Positions 32,976 to 44,952 of a stretch of DNA of 64,000 nucleotides are shown here, piece by piece. The position numbers and the translations under genes are program-made. The stretch spans positions 1,568,294 to 1,632,293 of the forward strand of contig NW_006768768.1 of NCBI RefSeq assembly GCF_000204055.1, in the 5' to 3' direction. Below the pieces are notes generated by a model that worked only from the letters and a program-made list of their open reading frames with translations, was not told the DNA's origin and ran no database searches. The first letter of the stretch is position 1, and every line of letters starts with the position of its first letter. Source of the DNA: Melampsora larici-populina 98AG31 (lineage: Eukaryota > Basidiomycota > Pucciniomycetes > Pucciniales > Melampsoraceae).

Positions 32976-34301
32976 TTAATCATTCTTTAAGACTTTAGTC
33001 TTACTTTCTTTAGTAGAATTCGCCAATTTTTGTTTCTTCTGATATGATCGAATATAGAAAGAGACAAAAAGACCAGTTAAAGGTATCAAGTCTGTTCTCA
33101 CACAATTTTTTGAAAAAGAAGAAGATAATTCAGTAAAACGTTTTTTATTCATCAATTTGCCATTAGAATGAGCAGAGAGAAATGATACGGACATCCGACT
33201 CCTCCTAAGACGGTTAGTTTCTGGCCGGGAGTGTGTAAGCAAGCTTTCTCATCAAAAGCATTTCCAAGACGTTCAAACCCCTTAGATCCTGAAAGTGGTG
33301 TCCATTCGAATTTCGATACTTCTCCTAGAGTTGGAGGGCTAACTAGCATTGTAAGTGCACCGAGTGAACCTCCCACAACAAATTGAGTGATCTGAATCTT
33401 TGTCAGAGATCTTTTGAGCACAGCAGGAAAGGGTAGGTGGAGGGCTGAGATAGCGTAGTAGCTGTACATGATGGTATGTACTAAGCTGTTGAAGACTACG
33501 AAGAGCCACGAAGCTGGGGATTCGTAGCGTGTACCACTCCAAACCGTCATGATAGCGCCCTAAAAGACCGAAAACGCGAAAATTGGACGCGTATGCAGAA
33601 GTTTAGCTCGTTTGAAGGGTATCAAGCAGAATTTCCCTCAGAGGGAAGTATCATGTACTCACAGCATGATGATATTCTTGTAAAAGGCTTGCTTTTCTTC
33701 CTTTACCAATCAAAATTAAACTATCAATAATCTCCCAGTACTTGCTGAGATAGAACCAATAACTGTAAGTTGACATAGTATTATCCCATAAATGCATTGA
33801 GGTATCACAAAAGGTGTGTAAGATTCCATCGAGACCTGCGCTGCGATATCCCCGTAAGAAGTATTGGAATGTTCCGGCGGCAGTTCCTTTGAACGTCCAA
33901 AAACTGTAAGCCTATGACAACGATTTGGGGACTCAAGTTTTTCAGTCAGAAACTCTTGAAACTTCGTAAAATCTCAACCTAGACGAACTCACCGCCAATA
34001 GTAGATTATGGACCACCACAGCAGCCTTCCACCATTCTCCTTTCATCCTATTCTTTCCATCTTGTTGACGATTTAACCATCCAATCATAGCTACATATGC
34101 TATCACAGCTGTAACGGGGAACATAGGTTGGAGGGTGAACTCATATAGACTTTGACTTATTGGGATTCTAGGTGGTATCTTGGGATAAGGATGATTTGCT
34201 ACGCCTTGAAAGAAATTGAAGAGTGAATTACTAGCTGCGGGATAAACCACAGATGACGAACCGAAGCCGGTTTCATTTTGAGGGATACTTCCGAGATCCA
34301 T
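32976..34301 (-). CDS. ELO-family very-long-chain fatty acid elongase (3-ketoacyl synthase)
   Basis: Four exons (34301-33993, 33911-33663, 33559-33193, 33091-32976; introns 81, 103 and 101 nt) sum to 1041 nt, giving 346 residues. The last splice joins ..GGVG to YLIPLTGLFVSFYIRSYQ, the conserved final helix. ELO hallmarks: KYWEIIDSLILIGKGRK (usually E.lDT.f...kk), the histidine box as LLQEYHHAGAIM, TIMYSYYAISAL, and KIQITQFVVGGSLG. It would condense acyl-CoA with malonyl-CoA in the ER membrane, with about seven helices. The box reads QxxHH where HxxHH is commonest. The tail is Lys-rich (QKKQKLANSTKESKTKVLKND), consistent with ER retention. Length fits fungal members. Confidence 0.93.
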
Positions 34302-36310
34302 CTAGGGCTTGAACTTAATTTGACTACTTAGGAATAGAGATAATCTTTGCTTTTCAAGGTGTCGAGTTGATGCTGTTCGAATGTGTATATTCGATTGACT
34401 GGAAGGCAAGATTGTGATGACGCAGGCTTGGGAGATCACTCCTCGGTTCCTGTTGGCAAATTTCAAAACCAAACAGTACTTAGATGAAAGGCCACCAAAA
34501 GCTGTTGCGCCTTCTTATTCTGGTATCGGATTGAGACCGAAGAAGCTATTGCTAGAGATCAAGCAATTATAAACCTTCATAGAGGATATCAAAATTTCTC
34601 AAAGTTAGCCCTAACTCATAGAAAAATAAGTGTTGTTAATCTTGAGCGCAAATGATATTTATTTGCTTGAATTTCTCAACTCGGCGTTTGACAAATGTGA
34701 TCTTTGCATATGTTTCAAGGAAAGAAACTCACCGAAGAGAGTGATATACCCAGGTATGCTGCCAGAACAATTGCTCACTTAGATTCGAAATCCACAGAAT
34801 GAGAGAACTTTGTATTTCTCTTGATTTTTAGGATTTGGTTACTCTTGTAGACTTATTAGGAGGATTGATAAAGCGCGGAAGTAAAGCAAGATTTATTATG
34901 ATGCAAGGCAAGGGATATCATATACCAGTTGGAAGAAGGGTCAATTTATCTACCTGATCGAACCGCCTGAACTTGGTATCCTTCTTGACTTTGGATATTA
35001 ATTGAGCCTGATTCCTTGGGATGATACTTCTAAAGTAGAAGGAGCTCGAGTTTGAAAGATTGATGGTCCGAAGAAATGTGGAGGTATGCGCTCTGATGAC
35101 TTACGTAGCCGTTGAAGAGGAGCAGATTTTTATAGCACTTTCTCAGACAGTCCCTTTTCCTCCACTGATCGGCTTCCCACTGAGAGGTATGGCAAGCAAG
35201 TCTCGTGCGAGTTGGGCTTCACAACATAGTTCAGGATCAAGAAATATCCAAACTAACATCAGGAGAGAGTGTTACTTCCATTGAGCGTTGAAAGTCCAGT
35301 GACGGATCTTGATGACACGATCGGAATAAGACGGTGGAGCGTCTTACGGGGTTAAGATTCTGCTCCTTAAAAGTTCCCCCGGTGCCGATAATCAACTCCT
35401 GTTCCAAGTTTGCGAATCACTGCTGGCGAGTAGTAATAAGTAGGACCCTATCTTCACAGGGGAAAAGCTTGTCTTTACCTTTGCTATGAGGTAGATGAAG
35501 TCAACCTTTGTCTTTTCACGCAAGTTTTCAAGTGAAAGACTTCAATCACGAATATTTGTCTTAGTGTGCTAGTCTGGTTCTGGGGTGTTCAGTGAACCAC
35601 GAACCTCACTTCTCGTTGAGCCTAGCGAGTCTTCGTTTTCTCCCAACGTCTAACTCCTAGCTGTCACACATATATGGGGAGATTGAGGATTTCACAGCAT
35701 CAGTAGAAGACCAGCAACCCATCGAAGAATATGGATCTGCACATCTTGGGGCCCATGTATTGCCCCGATGGAGCTATATGCCATGTTATGTTCAAGTTGT
35801 CTAAAAGGCTCATAGGGTAGCATAGTTCTCCCTACACAGTGGTTCAAACCATGCAAATCTTCATCGGAGTCGGAACCCAGTTCGGCAACCACGTTATGGA
35901 CCATAATCGTACTCCAAAAGCTTTTACCCGAGTCCATCCGCAAAACTTGAGCAAAACAACGGGAAATTGGGGGGAACCGCATCAATTGTACTGCTTGATT
36001 TAGAATTACAAATCTCGACTCGTCGATCAAGGAGACTATGTAGCAAAGTCCTTACTGGTCGTTTTCAAGTCTTGTGCAATACAGTCTTTATTCGGCTTGG
36101 AGCACGCAATCAAGCAATCATACGACGTCTACCAGATCATATAGCAAGACTTTAACACATCCTACTGAAGTCATATTGGATCTTTTGTCGCTCAAGATCT
36201 TTCAGACTTCAATTGACTTTTAAGGCTGAGATAAGAAGGCCATAGGTGAGGCACAACCAAGAATCACCTGAGGCGGAGATTAGTCCATACAAGACAGAAA
36301 GAAGCAGAGA
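34302..36310. other. Intergenic, no gene recognised
   Basis: Two kilobases upstream of the elongase. Frames such as 35060-35284 (+) and 35692-36030 (-) are uninterrupted for 70-110 codons, but have no domain and no homologous partner in the window. Probably promoter plus worn repeat. Confidence 0.4.
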
Positions 36311-36318
36311 TATCATGC

Positions 36319-36756
36319 AGGACCCAGGAATGCTCCTGTAGAGGTTGGTGTCGAAACCCGATTTTGGGTTTTTGGGCTCTATACTGCACACCAGTGCTCG
36401 CCTCAGGCTGCAAAGCACCTCAAAAGATGCGCATGGGTGAGGGCTATCCAGAAATATAGGTTAGAGCCGCACCGCTTTGCTCACTGCGGCGTAAATCGCA
36501 AAGGCGCGATTTTTTTTTGGGTCCCCAAGGCCCCATTCCGACCTTCGATTTTTGACTGTTACATTGCAATATCTCAGCGAAAAGGGGTACTACAGGGTTG
36601 AAAATAGGCTCATTCGAAAGCTCTCGTCTAGGCGCATCTTTTGAGCTACTGTAGCCCTTGTAGAAGTGTCGGCGAGTGTGTCTATCACCCAAAAACCTCG
36701 CAGAATCAAGGTCGGAATTTACGACACCAACCTCTACAAGAGCATTCCTGGGTCCT
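36319..36756. mobile_element. MITE with 8-bp target duplication TATCATGC
   Basis: Ends AGGACCCAGGAATGCTC and inverted GAGCATTCCTGGGTCCT, continuing to TAGAGGTTGGTGTCG. TATCATGC flanks exactly on both sides (36311-36318, 36757-36764). Eight-base duplications point to hAT-like or similar transposases. The interior has CGCACCGCTTTGC and a mononucleotide T run, with no gene. Confidence 0.88.
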
Positions 36757-36877
36757 TATCATGCCGCCCTCGAAGGGCAGAATCTTCGGGAAGCATCGAT
36801 ACCTCCGGCGATGTATGAGGATCACCATTCAAGATTCAAATCACAACGCCTTTGATCGCCAAATCTACAGGCTCAGC

Positions 36878-36960
36878 CAAACTTAACTAAGTCCCCAGCT
36901 GGACCTAACCACCACCCTGGAGTTGGTGGTTCGGTCCAGCTGGGGACTTAGTTAAGTTTG
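36878..36960. mobile_element. 83-bp near-perfect palindrome with 9-bp target duplication
   Basis: CAAACTTAACTAAGTCCCCA.. reads the same inverted from the right end, and about 28 bp of each arm matches before a further ACCACC/GGTGGT pairing. AGGCTCAGC flanks both sides (36869-36877, 36961-36969). A 9-bp duplication is the mark of Mutator-like transposases. The unit has essentially no interior. Confidence 0.85.
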
Positions 36961-36969
36961 AGGCTCAGC

Positions 36970-37462
36970 GGTCACGAAAGAATTGCACGTGTAAGTTCTA
37001 CCTTACAAGTGCCCCCACCCAACACTAGGACTTGATGGTCTGGGCGAGGATCAATCTGGAAGACTGCGATCACGCAAAACCGCACACATCCACATAACTG
37101 AGACAACATATGAGATCATTACACAGACACAACGGAGATATTACATAACAACTTTCAGGGTCTCTTCTGTGTTGGCAAGGTAGGCTATAGCTAAGAGTTG
37201 TTCAACCCCAACTCTTAGGGTGTTTGCTCAAGCAAGCTCTGATCAGATTGCAATTGTGTAAATTTAAAATGCAGAAATACACATTTAGCAGGATGGGCAT
37301 ATGAAATGTTAGCTACTTTAGAATGGAGATGCGAAAAAATTTGTTCTGTGTAATGAAATCAATTTTTGTGTCTGTAATCTCTTTCAAGTCTTTCTCAGTT
37401 CAAGCTGTGCTTTTGAATCAAAGGAATGCTTGTTCTAGCCTTCTGATACATATGGATCCTCC
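36970..37462. other. No gene recognised
   Basis: Spacer between the palindrome and the broken CmcJ-like copy. It holds GTTGTTCAACCCCAACTCTTAGGG near 37200 but no supportable feature. Confidence 0.4.
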
Positions 37463-38010
37463 ATCATAGGGTGATTGATCAATCCTCCATGACTGCTACA
37501 ATTGTGAACTCACAGCTGACCTGTGTAGATTCCTTGTTTTCTTGGCCACTCAAGATCATTGAAGAATTTGGAACATTCTTCCCATGAATTCCTTTTCAAT
37601 AGCTGTCATGCTGCATGAGAACATATAATTTGTGTGGTTCCTGATTAGGCAAGTAAGCCTATTTTTTTTGAGTTCCATTGCTCCATGGTTGGAGTGCATT
37701 CACAAGGTATGTAGGCTGAACTGGAAGTTTCAGATCATCTTCTTCCTTTAGTGATGCTCAATCACATATAGCACAAGGATTATACTACACAGCCTCAACA
37801 GGTCTCCAAACATTTAGAATGAGGAGACACTTTCCTTGCTTTATGGATTCCCCAAACTCAACTTTACTTGTATCCTTTGACTTGAGGAAATGCTCCTGTA
37901 TCTGGTGTATCTCAAACTTCTGCTGAAATCTCAGAGCAGACTGCTGACAAAGGATCCATGGTTTCTTGATTTCAAACACCTCTGTGGCCAAATGAAAAGC
38001 ATTATGTCTT
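37463..38010 (-). pseudogene. Broken copy of the CmcJ-like gene at 58621
   Basis: Minus-strand sequence parallels the third exon of the 58621-59678 gene. Matching pieces include KGKCLLILNVWRPVEAV-like coding (37785-37850), the complement of GGTTCCTGATTAGGCAAGTA, and GTCATGCTGCATGA. Frameshifts and small gaps break it into short frames. The first two exons and the signal peptide are absent. The 5' limit lies near the copia insertion at 38204, so the missing part was lost or never copied. Confidence 0.8.
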
Positions 38011-38203
38011 GCTGTCCCTTGTCCTGACTAAATAAACATAGCTAGTAAGTCTTTATTGTGACTGTGTATCTAGGAATGACTTTATTTTTGTCAAAATAAA
38101 ATCAAGACTGTCACAGATAGACAGACAGGGAATGTGTAGTTTTCTTATTACTTTAATGAACATTTTCCCCAATATCTTTAATTTTTGTCAACTCCACTAG
38201 TTT

Positions 38204-38624
38204 TGTTGAAGTGTGCAATCGACGGAAATAAGAAAAGTTACAAATTGGATAAAAGAGGAATTACGAGAGTAGTGTGGAAAGATAAACCAGAATACGTCAT
38301 AAAAACGAAAAGAGAAATTACATCATTATATTGCCCCAACGTATTGACTAGTAGATTACTTATGATGTCCTTTGATCAATTCAACTGACTTCTCTTCCCC
38401 ATCTTTGGGAAGAGGAAACATCAGTCTCTTGTTAACTCAGAGATCAGTTATCAACTGAGAGATAACTTAACTAACTAAACGTATCATCTATTAAATTGAA
38501 TCTTCTGTTCTAGGTCAGAGTCTTCTTCTTAGAAAAGTTGTTGGAGGTTGTCATAGTTGTGCTAAAGCGCATGCTTTCAGATCTTTGGCATAGAACCGTG
38601 ATCAAAGACATCTAGACATTCTTA
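38204..38624 (+). repeat. Left LTR of the copia element
   Basis: 421 bp, TGTTGAAG..CATTCTTA. It ends in TA, not the usual CA. The primer-binding site abuts it at 38625. Confidence 0.92.
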
Positions 38625-38661
38625 TGGTAGCGAGAGTTTTATCAATCAATCCCACACACGA

Positions 38662-41600
38662 ATGAGCCTCAATCCTCTTGAAGATCTCAACAAGTTCTTT
38701 GCCCAATCAACCAGTCCTAATCCTTCAACTGTAAACTCGGAAGACGAAGCCAACGAGACCTTTAACCCTTCATCATTACTTAGACCTCCATCTTTAAACA
38801 ATCCTCTTCAATCATTAAACCCATCCTCATTATCAATGAGTTCCAATCCAAATCCAGCAATGACCGCCTCAAATGTTTCAAATGACTTAAGCCATCAACA
38901 ACAAGCAATGTTATTAAATCAAGCATTAGGAAGATCTATGAAGACGCTGACTGATGATAACTATATGTTATGGGCTTCGTTCATTAGAACAGGTCTGAAA
39001 TCATATTTCTTATCAGAATACTTGACATCTGATGAAATTAAAATCAAGAATAGCCAATTTAGTGACAAAGTTAGTAGAGCTTGTATCACTAACTGGATAC
39101 TCAATAACATGGATGACATCAATCGAGCTGGATTCGAACCGAAAATCACCATCTACAGAGACGATGGACCAGACACTCAAAATTTACCTTCGAAATTATG
39201 GAAGGCTATAACCAATCATCACTCGAGCAGATCAGAAGAGCTCCGATTGTTGCAAGAAAGAGCTTTAAATCTTATAGTACAAGGTCCTAATGTTCCAATT
39301 TTAATACACATTCAAAATTTTCAAAACACTGTTACTAAGTACAAAACGGCTGGAGGACAAATGACTGATGAAGACCTTGGAAGGAAGCTATTAATTTCGT
39401 TGAATAACAGCTATTTTCAAGATGCCAAAGAGATTGCGATATCGGGTGTCAAGGAATATGATCAAGTCGTGTCAGAACTAAAGAAGAGATTAGACGCAGT
39501 ATCTATGTTGACTAAGAACTCACCAGCTCAACGATCATCTCCCGTCATTCACCATGCTGCTGAAGCTAGTTTTGCATCGAATTCTTTCATCCGCAACAAA
39601 TCCAGAGCGAAGTGTACTAGAATGAAATGTCTAGGCATCAATCATGATGCGAACAACTGTTTCAAGAAACCCGGAAACGAGCACTTGCAACGGGAGTGGA
39701 TTGAGCAACGGGTCAAGTTAGGACAGTGGAACGGGGAGCCACCCAAGAACCTGGGAACTTCGTCTTCAGCATCTGCGACTGTATTTCAAGAAGAACCTAC
39801 TATCAAACAACTTGAAAAATCCTTTAACTCTTTGAATGCTTCAGCCAGTCATGTGTCGGTTAATTCTATGTCAAAGCTTACTATCAAGGACGAACCTAAC
39901 ATCACTGAAGTTCTGATCGATACCGCTGCCTCTCATCATATGTTTAAGGAGAGGTATGTATTCATTAATTACGTGGACATCAAACATCAAAATGACACGT
40001 TAGACATGGCCGGTGGTGAAGCAACTCTGGCTATCCACGGTTGTGGTGATGTGAAGTTTCTCGGACCAAATGGCCACGAGTTTGAACTCAACAACTGTCT
40101 CTTCATTCCCGATCTTAAGCGTAGCTTGATCGGAGGTACTATCCTACTTCGAGACGATTTCCTCTTCAAGAAAGAAGACCACTTATTCATTATAACTAAA
40201 GATGGACATCGTGCTTTCGAAGGAAACTTGGATGATGGAACCAAACTCCTAAAGTCTTTTGTGAGGACGATTTCAACTGATGTAGCAAATCCTGAAGCAA
40301 ACATCATCACCTCGGACACTAATGACGCCGCTATTAACTTACATCGTTGTCTAGGTCACCCAAATGTGAGGTATCTTAAGTCCATGGTGGTTAAAGGAAG
40401 TGTACAGGGGTTGAAAGTGGATCCATCATTGATTCCGGATACTCTTTCTTGTGATTCCTGTGATTTAGCAAAGGGTCATCGTATTCCTCATAATAACCTC
40501 CATGTTCGAAGTTTAAGTCTCTTAGAAAATGTTCACCTAGATCTCAGCGGGATTATCAGAACACCTGCTATATGCGGGAGTGTCTACTTCATGTTATTTA
40601 CCGATGATTACTCACGTTATCGCCATGTTGTGGGTTTGGACACCAAGTCGGCTGATGCTGTTTTCAATAAGATCCGCCAGTACATTACCTTGGTTGAACG
40701 GCAATGCAATGCCAAAGTTAGAACAATCACGTTAGATAATGGATACGAATTTATCAACAACATCATGGTTCCTTATTGCAAAGAGGTTGGTATTTATCTG
40801 AGAACGACCGCGACTTACACTCCTGAGGAGAACGGAGTAGCTGAAAGGTCTAACAGGACCATCACTGAACCGGCAAGAGCAATGATGATTGAAGCTAATC
40901 TCCCCATCAAGTTCTGGCTTTATGCTATCAAGGCTGCTGTTTACTTGAAGAATAGAACTATCACATCCTCTTTGCCAACTGGGAAGACTCCCTTCGAGTT
41001 GTGGAATAATCGTCAACCTGATGTATCTCATGTTAGACCACTTGGTTGCCTTAGCTATGTCTTGATCAGGAAAGCTCTCAGGGGTGGAAAGTTCAATCAA
41101 GTCTCAAGACAGTCAATCTTATTAGGACATACCGAGCATAATTTAAACTATGAAGTCTTCATATTGGATACTAATGCAATTGTTATCTCTCATGATGTCA
41201 TATTTAAAGAAACAAATTTTCCATTCAAAAGACTTAAACAACTCGACTTCTCTGAGGTTTCATTTGTGGAAGACAATGACCCACCCAATCCGGATCCTTC
41301 CGTTCTTGAACCTCATGTTGGGGTACAAGACGACGACGTCCAGTTCTCTGGTGGTGAAGGAATGCACCAGGAGACAAACCCATCTGAAATTGAACCCAAC
41401 CCTATTGAGGATGAGATTCATGACACCGATCAAACTCCTGGTCCAAACTTACGACGATCTGACCGGGAGAGGCACGCACCTGAACGATACAACCCCTCGG
41501 CTAGCTTTGCTTACTGGAACGATGAAGGTGCTTTTATCGATTTGCATGACTCTTTTCCATACACGTTTGCCGTTGGGTCGGTGGTTCGGCTAGTTCAAGA

Positions 41601-43172
41601 GCCACACAGTTTCAAATCAGCCATGAACAGCTCGGACAAATCAAGTTGGAAAGCAGCATGTGACAAAGAAATGAAAAACATGGCGGACAAGAAGGTGTGG
41701 CGATTGGTACCTAGGCCTTCCGATAAACCAGTTGTTGGAAGTAAATGGCACTTTAAAGTTAAACTCAATCCTGACGGAACTATTAATAAACACAAAGCAC
41801 GAATTGTCGCGAAAGGTTACACCCAAACCTACGGCGTTGATTATGACGAGACATTTGCTCCTACAGGAAAGCCAGCATCATTTCGAAGTGTCGTGGCTTT
41901 CGCTAGTTATCACGGTCTTCCTATTCATTCAATGGACACTATCGCCGCCTTTCTTAACAGCAGATTGAAACACTTAATCTTCATGGAACAACCAGAGGGT
42001 TACGAAATAGATGGTGAAGATATGGTTTGTGAATTACTACAGGCAATTTATGGGTTGAAGCAGTCAGCTAGGGAATGGAACGATGAGTTTAAGTCAAAAT
42101 GTCTGAAGGCTGGTTTTATCCAATCTGTGGCGGATGAATGTGTCTATATCAGGAGACGATCAGATGAAATTTGTTTGTTTTACTTACACGTCGAGGATCT
42201 AGCAATCACCGGAAACAACCTTGAGGAATTCAAGAAGGAAATCGGAAGCTTCTGGCCAATGGAGGACTTAGGAATATCTACTTGCGTCGTCGGCATTCAA
42301 ATTGTACGAGCAAGCAATAACCATTACATCATAGGTCAGGAAGCCATGACTAGATCTTTACTAGAACGGTTTGGAATGTCCGACAGTAAACCTTCTTCAA
42401 CTCCTTTTCCGGGTGGCACCAAACTCACCAAATCTACTCCGGACGAGGCCAGGTCATTCAGCTTATTAAACTTACCCTATAGGAGCGGAGTGGGTAGTTT
42501 GATGTACTTATCTCAATGTACTAGACCGGATATCACGTATGCCGTGGGATGCTTGTCGCAACATTTAGACAATCCCTCCTTACGTCATTGGGAGGCCTTC
42601 AACATGTTCTCAGGTATTTAAACGGCACTCTGGATTACTGTATACATTACAAAAAGACTCCATCAATTAGCGTAACGAGTAATAATGGATATGCTTTACC
42701 AATTCACTTTGCTGATTCTGACTGGGCCGGTGATAAGAGTACGAGACGCTCAACAACTGGGTATGTTTTCTTGTTATGTGGGGGTGCTGTTAGTTGGCGT
42801 AGTCGATTACAACAGACAGTGGCGAAGTCATCGACTGAGGCAGAATACAGAGCGGCAAATGAAGCGGAAGACGAGATGATCTGGTTGGCTTTATTTTTGA
42901 ATTCCATTGGTTTACGTCAAGAAACTCCTTATTATCTAAATTGTGATAGTTTGCGCGCAATTGATATTTCAGAAAACGCGGTTATGCATGGTAGGACAAA
43001 GGCCATAGAGATACATCATCATTGGCTGAGGGAGAAGGTTAGAGATGGGATTCTTAAGCTTGGGTATTGTGCATCAGAAGATATGATAGCGGATCTATTG
43101 ACAAAACCTCTACATCCTGGTCCGTTTAATGAGTTCAGAAGAAGAATAGGTATGAAGAGGGTAAATGAGTAG
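38662..43172 (+). pseudogene. Copia Gag-Pol polyprotein, one frameshift
   Basis: A 1319-codon frame (38662-42621) is followed by an overlapping frame (to 43172) carrying the rest. Gag has a CX4CX4HX4C knuckle (CTRMKCLGINHDANNC, about residues 316-331). The protease site is LIDTAASHHMF. The integrase shows H..H and CDSCDLAKGH zinc ligands, then D in HLDLSG, D in TLDNGYEF and E in EENGVAERSNR. RT starts at KWHFKVKLNPDG; the usual YVDD box reads HVED. RNase H is FADSDWAGDKSTRRSTTGY with SSTEAEY and ends at ADLLTKPL. The frame break lies near 42590-42610, between RT and RNase H, and looks like one missing base. The changed RT box and the frameshift suggest that this copy is inactive. Confidence 0.93.
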
Positions 43173-43212
43173 GGATATTTTAATTGTTTTAGTTATGTCG
43201 ATTGAGGGGGGG

Positions 43213-43700
43213 TGTTGAAGTGTGCAATCGACGGAAATAAGAAAAGTTACAAATTGGATAAAAGAGGAATTACGAGAGTAGTGTGGAAAGATAAACCAGA
43301 ATACGTCATAAAAACGAAAAGAGAAATTACATCATTATATTGCCCCAACGTATTGACTAGTAGATTACTTATAATGTCCTTTGATCAATTCAACTGACTT
43401 CTCTTCCCCATCTTTGGGAAGAGAAAACATCAGTCTCTTGTTAACTCAGAGATCAGTTATCAACTGAGAGATAACTTAACTAACTAAACGTATCATCTAT
43501 TAAATTGAATCTTCTGTTCTAGGTCAGAGTCTTCTTCTTAGAAAAGTTGTTGGAGGTTGTCATAGTTGTGCTAAAGCGCATGCTTTCAGGTCAGAGTCTT
43601 CTTCTTAGAAAAGTTGTTGGAGGTTGTCATAGTTGTGCTAAAGCGCATGCTTTCAGATCTTTGGCATAGAACCGTGATCAAAGACATCTAGACATTCTTA
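43213..43700 (+). repeat. Right LTR of the copia element with a 67-bp internal duplication
   Basis: The segment starting GGTCAGAGTCTTCTTCTTAG occurs at about 43522-43588 and again at 43589-43655. The left LTR has one copy. The 67-bp difference accounts fully for the length difference. Confidence 0.92.
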
Positions 43701-43705
43701 AGTTT

Positions 43706-44944
43706 GCTTGTGCACAATGATTAGTTGATATATGATGTGCAAGTGTATCTCAATATTACTCTCTTTCCCCATCTGTATGGAAAGAGAGTAAATCTTTTCT
43801 TAACAACTAGCCAATTGGGCGGCGGGCGCCGCCATAACACATGGAGGACATATATGATGAGTAACGATATAAAGTACCTGACCAGGACAAAAGAATAAAA
43901 CCATGTTGAATTCTCCAATCAACTTACAGAGGACAGAAACTAAAATTCGAGTCTGAGAAGAAAGAACAACAGCAAAAATCAAAATGACAAATGAGCAGAA
44001 GAGGTACTTTAAGATTACCCCAACAGATGAAATTTGTCAATAAAGAAGCTTATTGAGCAAGGAAATAACCTTGTAATAGTTGATATATAACTAGTACAGG
44101 TTGATTACATATGAGTTACATATTTAGGACAGCAGTTGACAATAGTAATCAAGAGAGAGATATAAGAAAAAAGACCAGATCTGTGGCTACCAACTGTAAA
44201 AGGGCTTAAAAGGAACTTGTAAGGGCTTTCAAACAGTGATATGGACATAGTGATTGGTTTATAAAGCTATGTAAACTTGATTTGTTATTGTAAAGGATGA
44301 GGAACAAAAAGAACTAAGACAAAAGCAAGGGTTGATATACCCGTCAGAACAAGCAGAAAGCGCACAGCAACATAAGAAAAATACAACAAGGAGGCTGATG
44401 TGAGCATCTCCTGTTAACAGCTGATCACTGATCCGTAGATGATCACATGTGATTATTTCAATAAAATCTGTGTGTGTAATGATCTACTTTTTTAGTATGA
44501 TTGATCTTGAATTCCCATGATCCCTGATTCACCCTGGTAATTCATTCTATTACAACCCTTCCTTTTAGCACAAGAGACCTAGACATCCCTTCTTGGCGGC
44601 CATCACATGCCAAGAAGATTAGTTTTAGATAAACAGCTACTAAGTTTGGTTCCCAATCAAACTCAGTTGCTTGAACTAAGACTGCACGTGGTTATTAGAA
44701 AGATTATCATAAAAAAAAGCACACTACTTGTTGTGCAGATACAATTGTTAAGATTTATAAGAAAGTTCCTTGAATTTTTTCAACAATTTCAGTGAGAAAG
44801 AAAAGGAAAGGAAAAGGGAAAAAGAGATGATTTGTAAATTTGCCAACTTTGATGAACATTGACTTGCAATGGACAAACACTGAGATTGTGTATAATCAGA
44901 CAGTGCACTCAAAATACTAAGAGCCAGAAGAAAAGAGGACCAAG
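43706..44944. other. Between copia and hAT-like element, no gene recognised
   Basis: Contains a 13-bp perfect inverted repeat TTACTCTCTTTCC / GGAAAGAGAGTAA at about 43757-43791. Frames here are short and domainless. Confidence 0.45.
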
Positions 44945-44952
44945 CTTGGAAC

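Larger units (their letters stand above)
38204..43700 (+). mobile_element. Ty1/copia LTR retrotransposon, 5.5 kb, nearly complete
   Basis: LTRs 38204-38624 and 43213-43700 both start TGTTGAAGTGTGCAATCG and end GACATTCTTA. AGTTT flanks both sides (38199-38203, 43701-43705). The right LTR is 67 bp longer because an internal segment is duplicated; otherwise the LTRs differ at only a couple of sites by eye, so insertion is recent. A primer-binding site follows (TGGTAGCGAGAG) and a polypurine tract precedes the right LTR (TGAGGGGGGG). Order gag, protease, integrase, RT, RNase H is that of copia. Confidence 0.95.

Noticed and set aside
35692..36030. Minus-strand frame of 112 codons
   Set aside because: No domain, no splice partner, and atypical composition.
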